A stretch of DNA of 30,353 bases, taken from the NCBI GenBank assembly GCA_964442605.1, contig CAYTZR010000023.1, forward strand, positions 1 to 30,353, written 5' to 3'. This DNA comes from Monoglobus sp964442605. Its GTDB lineage: Bacteria > Bacillota > Clostridia > Monoglobales > Monoglobaceae. The notes under the pieces are model-generated. The model was given only the letters and a program-made list of their open reading frames with translations, did not search any database and was not told the origin of the DNA. Position 1 is the stretch's first letter; each line of letters starts with the position of its first letter. This document shows positions 1-8,389 of the stretch, piece after piece. Made by a program: the position numbers and the translations under genes.

Positions 1-43
1 GGGCAGTCGCCTGCGCGCCTCACGTGTTCGCTAACGCTCACCT

Positions 44-75
44 ACCGAAGCTTGCGTTGCCACTCCTTGAGTGGC
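44..75 (+). repeat. Hairpin repeat family A, copy 1
   Basis: A 15-nt lead ACCGAAGCTTGCRTT (44-58) is followed directly by a perfect 7-bp stem, GCCACTC/GAGTGGC, with a 3-nt loop CTT (59-75). The same lead and hairpin geometry recur at 144-175 and, inverted, at 30289-30320. This is a dispersed intergenic repeat of REP type. Flanking bases to about 110 also resemble the right-hand copy. The first 220 bases hold no convincing gene. Confidence 0.75.
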
Positions 76-143
76 ACAAAGACCGAGCGCGACACCAAGC
101 TTTTTATAATGGCTTAATCCGATTACTTCTTTATTAATGGACA

Positions 144-175
144 ACCGAAGCTTGCATTGCCGCTTAAGAAGCGGC
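144..175 (+). repeat. Hairpin repeat family A, copy 2
   Basis: The lead ACCGAAGCTTGCATT (144-158) is followed by the stem GCCGCTT/AAGCGGC with loop AAG (159-175). Compared with copy 1, two stem pairs have changed on both sides (A:T to G:C and C:G to T:A), so base pairing is kept. It lies about 45 bp beyond the stop of the AEC permease gene and could also act as a 3' structure for that transcript. No strong T-run follows it on the minus strand. Confidence 0.75.
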
Positions 176-220
176 AGAAAAATTGCAAAAGCTCTGCTGC
201 GCTCGGGTACGAGTGCAGCC

Positions 221-1138
221 TTAAAGTATTGACGCAAAGGCGACAATTACAGGCATTGTTATTACGGATAAGACAGTGGTAACGGACACGCATGCGGCGG
301 AGAGCGGCGTATCCGCGCCAAACCTTTGAGAAAACATGGTGGTTGCCGCAGCGTATGGCGCGGCGGCTGCTATAACGCATGCCACGAGAATAGTTCCGCG
401 TATTCCGCATAGATATAATCCGCCCAGCATGAGCAGCGGCGATACAATCAGCCTGAAAAAAATTGACAAATACGCGGATACACCCTTTATTTTAAAGCCG
501 GCGTTTGCAAGATGATAACCGATGATTATCATAGGCAGCGGGGTATTCAGCGCAGCAAGATAGGCTATCGGCTCGCTTATAACCGACGGCAGCTTAAACG
601 ACAGCAAAAAGATTGCAAAGCCCAAAACGGTTCCGATTATTCCGGGGTTAAACACTATTTTCTTAAACGAAATATTCTTTGTTCCGCCGTCCATAAGACA
701 CACGCCATAGGTCCAAAGAACAATATTGAATATCGCGATGTATGTGGCGCCGTAGAACACGCCGTCCGCGCCGAGCAACGCGTTTTGCAGCGGCAGCGAC
801 ATGTATCCGCAGTTTGAGAACACAGCCCCGAACCTCAAAACATTTTCACGTCTCTTGTCTTTGTCGTGTATAATCAAATGTACGATTATTATGTTAAGCG
901 CGTATGATATGACCGACGCAGCAATAGTAATAAGCAAACCGTTAAGCATTGAAGGGTCAAACTCACGCTCGTAAGAGTTGATTATAACGCACGGAGCCAC
1001 AATATACAGTACAAAATCGGTTATGCTTTTGATCGCCTTATCGTTAAAAAGCTTTGTCTTGTTACAGATAAATCCAACCGCAATCAACACAAACAGGATT
1101 ACTACCTGTGTTCCAACAATCAAAATATTATCAAGCAC
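221..1138 (-). CDS. AEC-family (auxin efflux carrier) transporter
   Basis: This is a 305-residue, very hydrophobic protein with about ten predicted membrane segments in two halves separated by a short hydrophilic stretch, the usual size and layout of the AEC family. Bacterial members export or import small organic acids such as malate or malonate; the substrate here cannot be read from sequence. The start is GTG at 1138, with AAGGAG eight bases upstream. The C-terminal part keeps the family-typical run with alanine-rich and TTMFSQRFG-like sequence near residues 255-275. It lies 21 bp downstream of the patatin-like gene on the same strand, so the two are probably co-transcribed. It has no obvious link to pectin use. 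The family call is firm, the substrate unknown. Confidence 0.85.
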   Translation of the reverse strand: MLDNILIVGTQVVILFVLIAVGFICNKTKLFNDKAIKSITDFVLYIVAPCVIINSYEREFDPSMLNGLLITIAASVISYALNIIIVHLIIHDKDKRRENVLRFGAVFSNCGYMSLPLQNALLGADGVFYGATYIAIFNIVLWTYGVCLMDGGTKNISFKKIVFNPGIIGTVLGFAIFLLSFKLPSVISEPIAYLAALNTPLPMIIIGYHLANAGFKIKGVSAYLSIFFRLIVSPLLMLGGLYLCGIRGTILVACVIAAAAPYAAATTMFSQRFGADTPLSAACVSVTTVLSVITMPVIVAFASIL

Positions 1139-1159
1139 AAAAAAATCTCCTTTTTAAAA

Positions 1160-2002
1160 CTATTTACTGTATTCTATGATTTTGTCCATATTTTCCGTTG
1201 CTATGTCATAGCCGTACTTGTAAACACGTTTCATTTTGTCTATATCATTTTCAAAGGCGTCTATCTGTGTCTCACGTGACGGGCGCAGGATAAACGCTTT
1301 CCCCTCGCGCTCTAATTTTTCGCAATACTTTACCTGTTCATTATACACCTCATGCTGTGTAAGCAATACATTCACCAAATCGGGATACTTCTTTTTATAA
1401 ATGCGGGCAGCCCAAAGATTTATTTTAGACAGCGTTTTTTCGCAGCCCTCAGCCCTTGTAAGAACAATAAGCATTTTTTTGTTGCCGTCCTCTTCCGCCT
1501 TTTTTGCCGGAATGGGGTCGCAAAGAGCTCCGTCATAATATTTCTTGCCGTTTAGCTTGATTGCGGGAAACACAAGCGGTATCGCACAGGTTGCCTTTAG
1601 CATAGTGCAGCACTTGTCTATCTGCTTTCCGTCCAAATATTCGGGCTTGCCTGTCTGTGCGTTTGTAACGCCCACAACAACCCTTGCGGGATTTTCATAA
1701 AATGTATCCCAGTCAAACGGATATAATTCATTTGACGCGGTTTCAAACACAAACTTTATACCAAACAAGCTGTGGTCGGTAAAATAATTCCTGACCCCGA
1801 TATAACGCTTATCATGCCGATGATTTATTATAACGTCACGGCTGCGCTCCCTCTGCTTTGATACGTATGAAAAAGCGTTGCTTATTCCTGCCGACACTCC
1901 CGTGACATACGGAAATTCAACATTATTGTCAAGCAGAGCATCCATAACCCCGCAAGAAAAAAGCGTTCTGAATGTCCCGCCTTCTAAAACTAATGCTCCC
2001 AT
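1160..2002 (-). CDS. Patatin-like phospholipase family protein
   Basis: This 280-residue protein matches the small bacterial patatin/RssA/YjjU type. The nucleophile elbow is GVSAG, with Ser37. A glycine-rich oxyanion segment EGGTFRTLFSCG spans residues 7-18; it is degenerate compared with the usual GGGxRG. The catalytic Asp is D157 in YDGALCDPIP, giving the Ser-Asp dyad. No signal peptide or membrane segment is seen, so it is probably a cytoplasmic serine hydrolase acting on lipid acyl esters. The start is ATG at 2002 with GGAGG eight bases upstream. A terminator at 2137-2164 separates it from the pectin operon upstream, so it should have its own promoter in the AT-rich 2003-2136 gap; TATAAT-like sequence exists there but no clear -35 was found. 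The physiological role is unknown. Confidence 0.85.
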   Translation of the reverse strand: MGALVLEGGTFRTLFSCGVMDALLDNNVEFPYVTGVSAGISNAFSYVSKQRERSRDVIINHRHDKRYIGVRNYFTDHSLFGIKFVFETASNELYPFDWDTFYENPARVVVGVTNAQTGKPEYLDGKQIDKCCTMLKATCAIPLVFPAIKLNGKKYYDGALCDPIPAKKAEEDGNKKMLIVLTRAEGCEKTLSKINLWAARIYKKKYPDLVNVLLTQHEVYNEQVKYCEKLEREGKAFILRPSRETQIDAFENDIDKMKRVYKYGYDIATENMDKIIEYSK

Positions 2003-2136
2003 GTTATTATCCTCCGTTTTTGCTTTTAATATTTAATAGGTTTAAATACAAAGTGATTTTCTGTTTATTTTGCTCAAACCTTTTCCTGTACGCTTATAAT
2101 ATATATATAATACCACATTTTTCCGCGATAATCAAC

Positions 2137-2164
2137 AAAAAAGCTGCGCCGTTTAAGACGCAGC
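2137..2164 (-). terminator. Rho-independent terminator of the pectin operon
   Basis: Read on the minus strand, GCTGCG and CGCAGC pair across a 10-nt loop and are followed at once by six T residues (plus-strand A-run 2137-2142, stems 2143-2148 and 2159-2164). It lies 13 bp after the GH43 stop codon and would end the long transcript. Confidence 0.85.
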
Positions 2165-2177
2165 CAAAAATCAAAGC

Positions 2178-3716
2178 TTATACAACCAAAAAGTCGGTAA
2201 AGTCGGCATATCCGCCGATTTCTCCCACACAGGCAATGGCAAGCTTAGCGCCAACCCATTTCCCCTGCATACAATCAAATTTGCCCAAGCAAATGAAGTC
2301 TGAGCCGTCCGCACTGTATGAAACGCGGCACTTAGCCGCCTTGCTGTTTGTGCGTGAAATAATTTCAAGCCGCAAATAAGCCTCTGTCGTGCCTATACAC
2401 TTATCGGTAACCTTACATTCAGCGCTGTCTGTCTCAAAGTTGCCGTTACAATATTCAACGATACCCTCGTCAGTCAGTGCGACATAGCCGTATTTCAGAC
2501 CGATTACACCGAGAACCGCTTTGTTATTGCCAATGCCCTTCGGAAGAGAGACCTTTACGGTCGCCACCATAGACGGAGCCTGCCACAGCTGCGTGAGTAC
2601 GTTCGGAACATTCCAAAGATATTTATCCTCTTTAGTCTTTAAATCCTCGCTGTAGAGCCTGAGACTGCCCTTGTTCTCTGTGAGTGAATACCACTTCTCC
2701 TTAGGATTTGCCTGCCACTGCCACTGTAATCCGAGCTTGTCGGATGAAAAATCATCCGATGTGGGAATAGTCGTTATAGGATATTCCTTGCCGACATTTG
2801 GCTTCTTGTGGCGCAGCACAGGCTGTCCGCAAAGACCCGTGTCAATATTTTCTCCCATTACAGGCCAGCCGTCAATCCATTCAACCGGCTGCAAATGTAT
2901 AATTCTGCCAATTACCTCCAAATCCTGGAAGTGAATGAACCAGCTTTCGCCGCTTTCAAGCTCGACTAAACCGCCCTGATGAGGCCCGTTGATTTCGGTA
3001 AGACCCTGACGCATAACGATATGATCCTCATACGGTCCGTAAACATTCTTTGAACGCAGCGCAACCTGCCAGCCGGTGGGAACGCCGCCCGCCGGGGACA
3101 GCACATAATACATGCCGTCTTTCTTATAAAACTTCGGTCCCTCAATTGTGGGCTGGCTGACCGTACCGTTAAATATTATCGTATCCTCGCTGATTGCCTT
3201 TGTACCGTCCCATGTCATTTCGCATACAGCCAAATGGCTCTTTATTCCGCAGCGGCTGTTAGCGTAGCCATGAACAATATACGCCCTGCCGTCGTCATCC
3301 CAAAGGGGACAGGTATCGATAAGCCCGACGCCCTCCTTAACCAAAATCAAATCGGACCACTCGCCGTAGGGATTATCCGTCCACGTCATAAATATGCCGA
3401 TGTCCGGATCGCCGTAATAAATATAGAACTTGCCCTCGTTATAACGGATTGCCGGAGCCCAAACACCGCAGCCGTGAACGGGCTTGTTGTAGCGGTCGGG
3501 AAGCTTCTTTACGGCATAGCTTATAATTTCCCAGTTTACCAAATCCTTTGAATGTAAAATCGGCAAGCCGGGTACATATGTAAAGCTTGAAGCCGTCATA
3601 TAGAAATCCTCACCCACTCTGATAACATCGGGATCGGAATAATCAGCGTACAATATCGGGTTTTTATATGTTCCGTCACCCAAATCGGCAACCCATTTTC
3701 CTTCTATTTTATTCAT
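2178..3716 (-). CDS. Glycoside hydrolase family 43 (beta-xylosidase/arabinofuranosidase type)
   Basis: The protein has 512 residues. An N-terminal five-blade propeller GH43 domain spans about residues 15-310. Its catalytic triad is visible: general base D28 in YSDPDVIRVG, pKa-modulating D134 in GLIDTCPLW, and general acid E192 in TIEGPKF. Residues of about 325-512 form a beta-sandwich typical of the GH43 C-terminal C2 domain. There is no signal peptide, so it probably removes xylose or arabinose from imported oligosaccharides, perhaps pectin side chains. The start is ATG at 3716 behind AGGAGG. It is the last gene of the operon, 55 bp after uxaA, and is followed by a terminator. Xylosidase and arabinosidase activities cannot be told apart from sequence alone. 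Confidence 0.9.
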   Translation of the reverse strand: MNKIEGKWVADLGDGTYKNPILYADYSDPDVIRVGEDFYMTASSFTYVPGLPILHSKDLVNWEIISYAVKKLPDRYNKPVHGCGVWAPAIRYNEGKFYIYYGDPDIGIFMTWTDNPYGEWSDLILVKEGVGLIDTCPLWDDDGRAYIVHGYANSRCGIKSHLAVCEMTWDGTKAISEDTIIFNGTVSQPTIEGPKFYKKDGMYYVLSPAGGVPTGWQVALRSKNVYGPYEDHIVMRQGLTEINGPHQGGLVELESGESWFIHFQDLEVIGRIIHLQPVEWIDGWPVMGENIDTGLCGQPVLRHKKPNVGKEYPITTIPTSDDFSSDKLGLQWQWQANPKEKWYSLTENKGSLRLYSEDLKTKEDKYLWNVPNVLTQLWQAPSMVATVKVSLPKGIGNNKAVLGVIGLKYGYVALTDEGIVEYCNGNFETDSAECKVTDKCIGTTEAYLRLEIISRTNSKAAKCRVSYSADGSDFICLGKFDCMQGKWVGAKLAIACVGEIGGYADFTDFLVV

Positions 3717-3747
3717 ATTTTCCTCCTAAATGTTTTAACATAAAATC

Positions 3748-3766
3748 AGGCGGATCAAATCCGCCT
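3748..3766 (-). other. Intercistronic hairpin between uxaA and GH43
   Basis: An 8-bp perfect stem AGGCGGAT/ATCCGCCT with loop CAA lies 5 bp past the uxaA stop codon. On the minus strand only a weak T-rich stretch follows, and the GH43 ribosome-binding site starts about 20 bp further on. It is more likely an mRNA-stability or partial attenuation element than a full terminator. Confidence 0.6.
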
Positions 3767-3771
3767 AATTT

Positions 3772-5187
3772 TTAAAGCACTACTCCGTCCTTAAATATCG
3801 AGATCTCACGATAACCGTTCTTCTCATTGTTTGTCTGTCTGCCGTTTGCAACCTCTATAACAAAGTCAAGCAAATCCTGAGAAAGAACCGCTCCCTCTAC
3901 GATTGGACCCGCGTTAAAGTCTATCCAGTGCGGTTTTCTCTTAGCCAAGCCTGAATTTGAAGAAATCTTAACGGTCGGAACAGGCGCACCCACAGGGGTT
4001 CCTCTGCCGGTCGTAAACAAAATCAAATGGCAGCCCGACGCTGTAAGATTTGTTACCGCAACTATATCATTCCCGGGTCCCGTAAGCAAGTTAAGCCCCT
4101 GCTTCTTTACGTGTTCTCCTATCTGAATTACATCAACAACATCGCTTGTGCCGCTCTTTTGAACGCATCCTAAGGACTTATCCTCAAGAGTGGTAATTCC
4201 TCCCTTTTTGTTGCCCGGCGAGGGATTTTCATAAACCACCTGATTGTGGCGCATAAAATATTCCTTAAAGTTATTGATAAGGTCAACTGTTTTATTAAAG
4301 GTCTCCTCATCACGGCATCTGTTCATAAGCAGTGTCTCGGCTCCGAACATCTCGGGTACCTCGGTCAGTATCGTACTTCCTCCGTGCGCGATAAGCAAAT
4401 CAGAGAACTGACCAACCAGCGGGTTAGCTGTAAGCCCTGAAAATCCGTCGCTCCCGCCGCACTTTAGACCGACAACGAGCTTTGATATATCGCATTTTGT
4501 TCTTTTGAATTTTTCCGCGTATTCAACAAGCTCTCCGATAAGCTTTAAGCCCTGCTCAATTTCATCATCATACTCCTGTGTTGACATAAACCTTACGCGA
4601 TCGGGATTATAATCACCTAAAACCTCTTTAAATACGGGGATGTTGTTGTTTTCGCATCCAAGCCCAAGCACTAAGACACCTGCCGCGTTGGGATGATTAA
4701 CCATACCCTTTAAAATAGCCTGTGTTGTTTTCTGGTCATCGCCAAGCTGTGAACATCCGAACGGATGAACAAAATTAAATATTCCGTCTGTCTTTCCGGC
4801 AAACTTCTCATTTGCCAGCCTTGCCAGCTTCTCAGAGGTCTTGTTAATGCAGCCGACAGTGTTTACTATCCAGATTTCATTTCTGATGCCTACGCTGCCG
4901 TCATCGCGGACAAAACCGTTAAAATACAGCTTTTCATCGGACTTCTGCTCACCTTTGGCTACAGGCTCGTACTTGTATTCAAGAATACCGCTCAAATTTG
5001 TCTTTATATTGTGAGTATGTACGTGCTCGCCCGCTTTTATATCGGTCAAAGCGTGTCCTATGGGATAACCGTATTTTATAATATTCTCTCCCTTTTTAAT
5101 GTCGCGTATGGCAGTCTTGTGACCGTCGTACTCGCCGCCAACGTTGACCTCAACATTATCGAGGGGACTGATTTTTATCTTTGCCAT
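3772..5187 (-). CDS. uxaA: Altronate dehydratase (UxaA)
   Basis: This 471-residue protein catalyses D-altronate to 2-keto-3-deoxygluconate plus water, the third step of galacturonate catabolism. It has the family architecture: an N-terminal SAF domain (about 1-75) with a His-rich loop GEHVHTHN at residues 53-60, then the large UxaA/GarD catalytic domain with conserved segments such as GFVRDDGSVG, VGLKCGGSDGFSG and TTGRGTPVGAPVPT. It is a little shorter than the roughly 495-residue E. coli enzyme but looks complete. It is cytoplasmic and metal-dependent. The start is ATG at 5187 with GGGAG eight bases upstream. It sits 74 bp after uxaB, the enzyme that makes its substrate, which supports the assignment over galactarate dehydratase. 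Confidence 0.95.
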   Translation of the reverse strand: MAKIKISPLDNVEVNVGGEYDGHKTAIRDIKKGENIIKYGYPIGHALTDIKAGEHVHTHNIKTNLSGILEYKYEPVAKGEQKSDEKLYFNGFVRDDGSVGIRNEIWIVNTVGCINKTSEKLARLANEKFAGKTDGIFNFVHPFGCSQLGDDQKTTQAILKGMVNHPNAAGVLVLGLGCENNNIPVFKEVLGDYNPDRVRFMSTQEYDDEIEQGLKLIGELVEYAEKFKRTKCDISKLVVGLKCGGSDGFSGLTANPLVGQFSDLLIAHGGSTILTEVPEMFGAETLLMNRCRDEETFNKTVDLINNFKEYFMRHNQVVYENPSPGNKKGGITTLEDKSLGCVQKSGTSDVVDVIQIGEHVKKQGLNLLTGPGNDIVAVTNLTASGCHLILFTTGRGTPVGAPVPTVKISSNSGLAKRKPHWIDFNAGPIVEGAVLSQDLLDFVIEVANGRQTNNEKNGYREISIFKDGVVL

Positions 5188-5202
5188 CTGTCTATCTCCC
5201 TT

Positions 5203-5258
5203 CTAAATAAACTAAATAAGCTAAATAAGATAATAATATGATAAGTAAGATAAGTAAA
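5203..5258 (-). repeat. 9-bp tandem repeats in the uxaB-uxaA junction
   Basis: On the plus strand three 9-bp units (CTAAATAAA, CTAAATAAG, CTAAATAAG; 5203-5229) are followed by two more units (ATAAGTAAG, ATAAGTAAA; 5241-5258). They fill most of the gap and end just before the uxaA ribosome-binding site. They may be replication-slippage products or a spacer setting translation of uxaA. Confidence 0.7.
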
Positions 5259-5261
5259 GCC

Positions 5262-6635
5262 TTATGCTTTCACTACATCCTCCATCGCAGCTCTAATGCC
5301 CTTTTCATCGATTGCCGCAAGATAGCTGTCAATCGACGGCTTAAGGAAGCTAAGATCTGTACCCCAATATTCTGTTTTTGCCAGAATATCATCCACGGAA
5401 GCCGTCTTCATAAACTCGATAACATCGGGATTATCATTCGCGGCATCCGTTCTGTAAAACGCAATCAAAGCAGCCAGCGAGAATACAAGACATTTAGGCT
5501 CCTTATTATTCTGCTTTATGTACTCAAGCACCGACGGCAAAACTCTTACTTGGTACTTGGAAACAGAGTTCAGCGCAATGCTTAGCAGATAATGCTTGAT
5601 AAACGGGTTGCGGAAACGCTCTATTACATCGTTCGCAAACTGCACAAGCTCTTCCTTCGGCAAATCCAGCGTGGGAATAATTTCCTCGAAAATGCCCTTT
5701 TTCATAAAGCTGAATATGAGCTCATCATCCATTGCTTCTTTTACAGTCTCAAGACCCGCCAGATGAGCGGCAAGAACCATCATAGTGTGAGCGCCGTTTA
5801 ATATTCTGACCTTTCTCTTTTTATACGGCGTAACATCGTCTGTCCAGAGAACATTCATACCAAGCTTATCAAAAGGAAGCTCCTCCGAATATTTCTTGTC
5901 ACCCTCTATAACCCAAAGGTGGAAAATCTCGGCTGTATTGATTACATTATCGAGATGACCGTACTCCTTTTCCATCTCAGCTGCCGTATCACGCGGATAG
6001 CCCGTAACGATACGATCAACGAGAGTACTGGTGAATACGTTATCCTCCTCAATCCATCTTTTAAAGTCCTCTCCGTAGCCATAATCGTCGGCATATTTAA
6101 GCACGCATTCTTTCAGCGCGTCGCCGTTTTTGTCAATAAGCTCGCAGGGCAAGAAAAGAAAACCGGGGAGCTTTGCGTCGTATCTCTTTTTAAGAAAGAT
6201 GGTCAGTCTGCCGGGGAAGGTGTTGTTGTCAAAATCATCAGCGCTCTGACCGGGCTTATACTCTATTCCCGCTTCTGTCGTATTTGACACAATATATCTT
6301 AAATCGGGATTGAGTGCGCATGCCATGAAGTCATCATTGTGAGTATAAGGATTAATACCTCTTGTGATACACTCTACCACGCGTGTCTCCTCAACCTTTT
6401 CACCGTTTAAAAGACCTCTTAAATACAAGTCATAAAGACCGTCCTGCTCATTAAGAAAATCAACTACGGGACCGATATTGATAGGCTGAACCACAACTAT
6501 ACCAAAATCACCGTCATTTTCCTTATTAAGCCTGTCAAACATCCAGTCAACAAATCCGCGAAGGAAGTTGCCCTCGCCGAACTGCAAAACCCTCTCTGTA
6601 AGCTTACATGGCTCTTTTCTCTTTAATCTTTCCAT
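5262..6635 (-). CDS. uxaB: Tagaturonate reductase (UxaB)
   Basis: This 457-residue protein belongs to the mannitol dehydrogenase/altronate oxidoreductase family. It reduces D-tagaturonate to D-altronate with NADH in the cytoplasm. The N-terminal nucleotide-binding motif LQFGEGNFLRGFVDW (residues 17-31) is the form typical of UxaB. The catalytic-domain segment KKRKVRILNGAHT, around residues 272-284, carries the conserved Lys and Asn-His. It is slightly shorter than the 483-residue E. coli enzyme. Fructuronate reductase (UxuB) is the main alternative, but neighbouring uxaA and uxaC favour the galacturonate branch. The start is ATG at 6635 with AGGAGG eight bases upstream, 24 bp after the GH28 stop, so the genes are tightly coupled. 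Confidence 0.93.
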   Translation of the reverse strand: MERLKRKEPCKLTERVLQFGEGNFLRGFVDWMFDRLNKENDGDFGIVVVQPINIGPVVDFLNEQDGLYDLYLRGLLNGEKVEETRVVECITRGINPYTHNDDFMACALNPDLRYIVSNTTEAGIEYKPGQSADDFDNNTFPGRLTIFLKKRYDAKLPGFLFLPCELIDKNGDALKECVLKYADDYGYGEDFKRWIEEDNVFTSTLVDRIVTGYPRDTAAEMEKEYGHLDNVINTAEIFHLWVIEGDKKYSEELPFDKLGMNVLWTDDVTPYKKRKVRILNGAHTMMVLAAHLAGLETVKEAMDDELIFSFMKKGIFEEIIPTLDLPKEELVQFANDVIERFRNPFIKHYLLSIALNSVSKYQVRVLPSVLEYIKQNNKEPKCLVFSLAALIAFYRTDAANDNPDVIEFMKTASVDDILAKTEYWGTDLSFLKPSIDSYLAAIDEKGIRAAMEDVVKA

Positions 6636-6659
6636 AGTTATATCCTCCTAAATTATATA

Positions 6660-8138
6660 TTAATCTACAAGCTTAACAATTTCCTGACTGTCGCTGCTCT
6701 TCGCTACACCGCTTACCGCCAAAGACTGATTTGAATTGTCATCCGCCTCTATAAACACCGAAGCAGTCGGCGAAACCATAGAATTGCTTATCATTATATC
6801 CTTTGATTTTTTAATTTCAACTGCTGTGTTGCTGCCCTCAGAGGTAAGTCCGCTAACCTTTACAAGCTCGGATCTCTCGATTATAATAGAAGCCGACTCC
6901 TCAACATCAAGATGCACATTGTTAAAGCTTACATCCTTCATGTTCGCGCAGTAGAAACCATATCCCTTTGTAGGCTTGATGTGCCACGCCATGATAGGCT
7001 GGCTCGCAACACCGTGATCGCCCTTTGTCATTGAACATACAAAGTTATCAACATGCAGGCTCGTGACCGGCATTTCGGGTATTCCGTATATAAATCCCGC
7101 CGCGCACTTAACCTCACGCGCTGTGACATTGCTTATGTAAATATTCTTGAATACCGGCGTGCTGTCCTCGACGGGGTTTTTCTCAAGATTAAACAGCGAC
7201 ATATCGTTCGGATCGGTACCGCCGCACTGATAATAGCCGTTAATCGTAAGAGGTGAAAACACGTTTGTCATCATAATGTTGTCAACTCTGATATCCTCAA
7301 CGCTTCCTCCTCTTTTGCGGCGCGTTTTAATCCTGATACCTCTGTCGGTTCCGTTAAATACACAGTTGGAAATCGTAACATTTTTTACTCCGCCGGACAT
7401 CTCGCTGCCTATAACCACACCGCCATGTCCGTTGTTCATGGTACAGTTTGTAATGGTTATATTTTCGCATGGATACTGCTTTTGCAGAAGATCATCCTCA
7501 GTACCCGACTTTAATGTTACGCAGTCATCTCCAACGTCAACCTGACAGTTGGAAATATGAACGTTTGAACAGCTTTCGGGATTAATGCCGTCAGTGTTGG
7601 GCGAGTTTGAAGGATTTTTTATAGATATACCGTCAATCGTAACATTACGGCAGCACATAGGATGAACCGTCCACATAGCGGAGTTGATTATGGTTATTCC
7701 CGCAAGTCTTACGTTCTCGCAGAGAATAGGCTGAAAGGCTCTGGGTCTTTGCTCGTTTTCCGGATGATCCCACCAGTTATAGCCTCTGCCGTCCAATGTT
7801 CCGCGTCCGCTTACGGTGATATTCTTAGCGTTAATAGCTGCCACCAAGCCTGTATGACCTTCCCTGTTATACCCCTTTAAATCCTCTTTTGTTATCATGG
7901 GATAGTCGGCAGGATCGGCGCTTCCTAAAATTGTCGCTCCGCCCTCCAAATAGAGCGTCATATTGTCGCCCAGTATGATTGATCCGGTTACATACTCACC
8001 GGGCGGGAAGTATATAGTACCGCCGCCAAGCTTCTTTAGCTCGGCAATTACCTCAGCAATTTTTTGAGTGTTGTTAGTTGTTCCGTCGCCTACTACACCG
8101 TAATTTGTAACGTCCAGAACAGATGTAATAGTATTCAT
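6660..8138 (-). CDS. GH28 polygalacturonase, cytoplasmic
   Basis: The protein has 492 residues from the preferred start. It is a right-handed beta-helix GH28 enzyme that hydrolyses alpha-1,4-galacturonan. The four diagnostic GH28 motifs are present: NTD at 181-183, DD at 204-205, GHGG at 237-240 with H238, and RIK at 269-271. The N-terminus (VTNYGVVGDGTTNNT) is the usual pectate-lyase-3-like lead-in without a signal peptide, so it should act inside the cell, probably as an exo-enzyme on imported oligogalacturonides. GGAGG lies eight bases before the ATG at 8138 but only two before an ATG at 8144, so 8138 is the better start. It lies downstream of the CE8 gene across a 13-bp repeat array. Confidence 0.93.
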   Translation of the reverse strand: MNTITSVLDVTNYGVVGDGTTNNTQKIAEVIAELKKLGGGTIYFPPGEYVTGSIILGDNMTLYLEGGATILGSADPADYPMITKEDLKGYNREGHTGLVAAINAKNITVSGRGTLDGRGYNWWDHPENEQRPRAFQPILCENVRLAGITIINSAMWTVHPMCCRNVTIDGISIKNPSNSPNTDGINPESCSNVHISNCQVDVGDDCVTLKSGTEDDLLQKQYPCENITITNCTMNNGHGGVVIGSEMSGGVKNVTISNCVFNGTDRGIRIKTRRKRGGSVEDIRVDNIMMTNVFSPLTINGYYQCGGTDPNDMSLFNLEKNPVEDSTPVFKNIYISNVTAREVKCAAGFIYGIPEMPVTSLHVDNFVCSMTKGDHGVASQPIMAWHIKPTKGYGFYCANMKDVSFNNVHLDVEESASIIIERSELVKVSGLTSEGSNTAVEIKKSKDIMISNSMVSPTASVFIEADDNSNQSLAVSGVAKSSDSQEIVKLVD

Positions 8139-8249
8139 CAGCATACCCTCCGTTTATATCAAGTTTTTTCACCTTATATTATATATCAAAATTATTATTT
8201 TCAAATTAAATCATATGACCTTGTTTATATAAACAAAATCTAAAAAATT

Positions 8250-8389
8250 CCTAAAACAATTCTTAAAACAATACCTAAAACAATAACCTAACGGCAATTC
8301 CTAATAGCAATTCCTAATAGCAATTCCTAAAACAATACCTAACGGCAACACCTAATAGCAATATCTAATAGCAATTCCTAACGGCAATC
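8250..8389 (-). repeat. 12-13 bp minisatellite between the CE8 and GH28 genes
   Basis: About eleven imperfect copies of a 12-13 bp unit, CCTAATAGCAATT on the plus strand, run head to tail. The core varies as CCTAAAACAAT, CCTAACGGCAA or CCTAATAGCAA. The array fills more than half of the 239-bp intergenic gap. It also runs into the 3' end of the CE8 gene, whose TAG stop (8378-8380) and last codons lie in the first unit. No gene is seen in the gap; the remaining bases (about 8160-8249) are AT-rich. Confidence 0.85.

Noticed and set aside
6660..8144. GH28 start at 8144
   Set aside because: The ribosome-binding site is only two bases from this ATG; the ATG at 8138 has the usual spacing.
8250..8389. 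CRISPR array
   Set aside because: The units are contiguous 12-13 bp tandem repeats with no unique spacers, and no cas genes are nearby.
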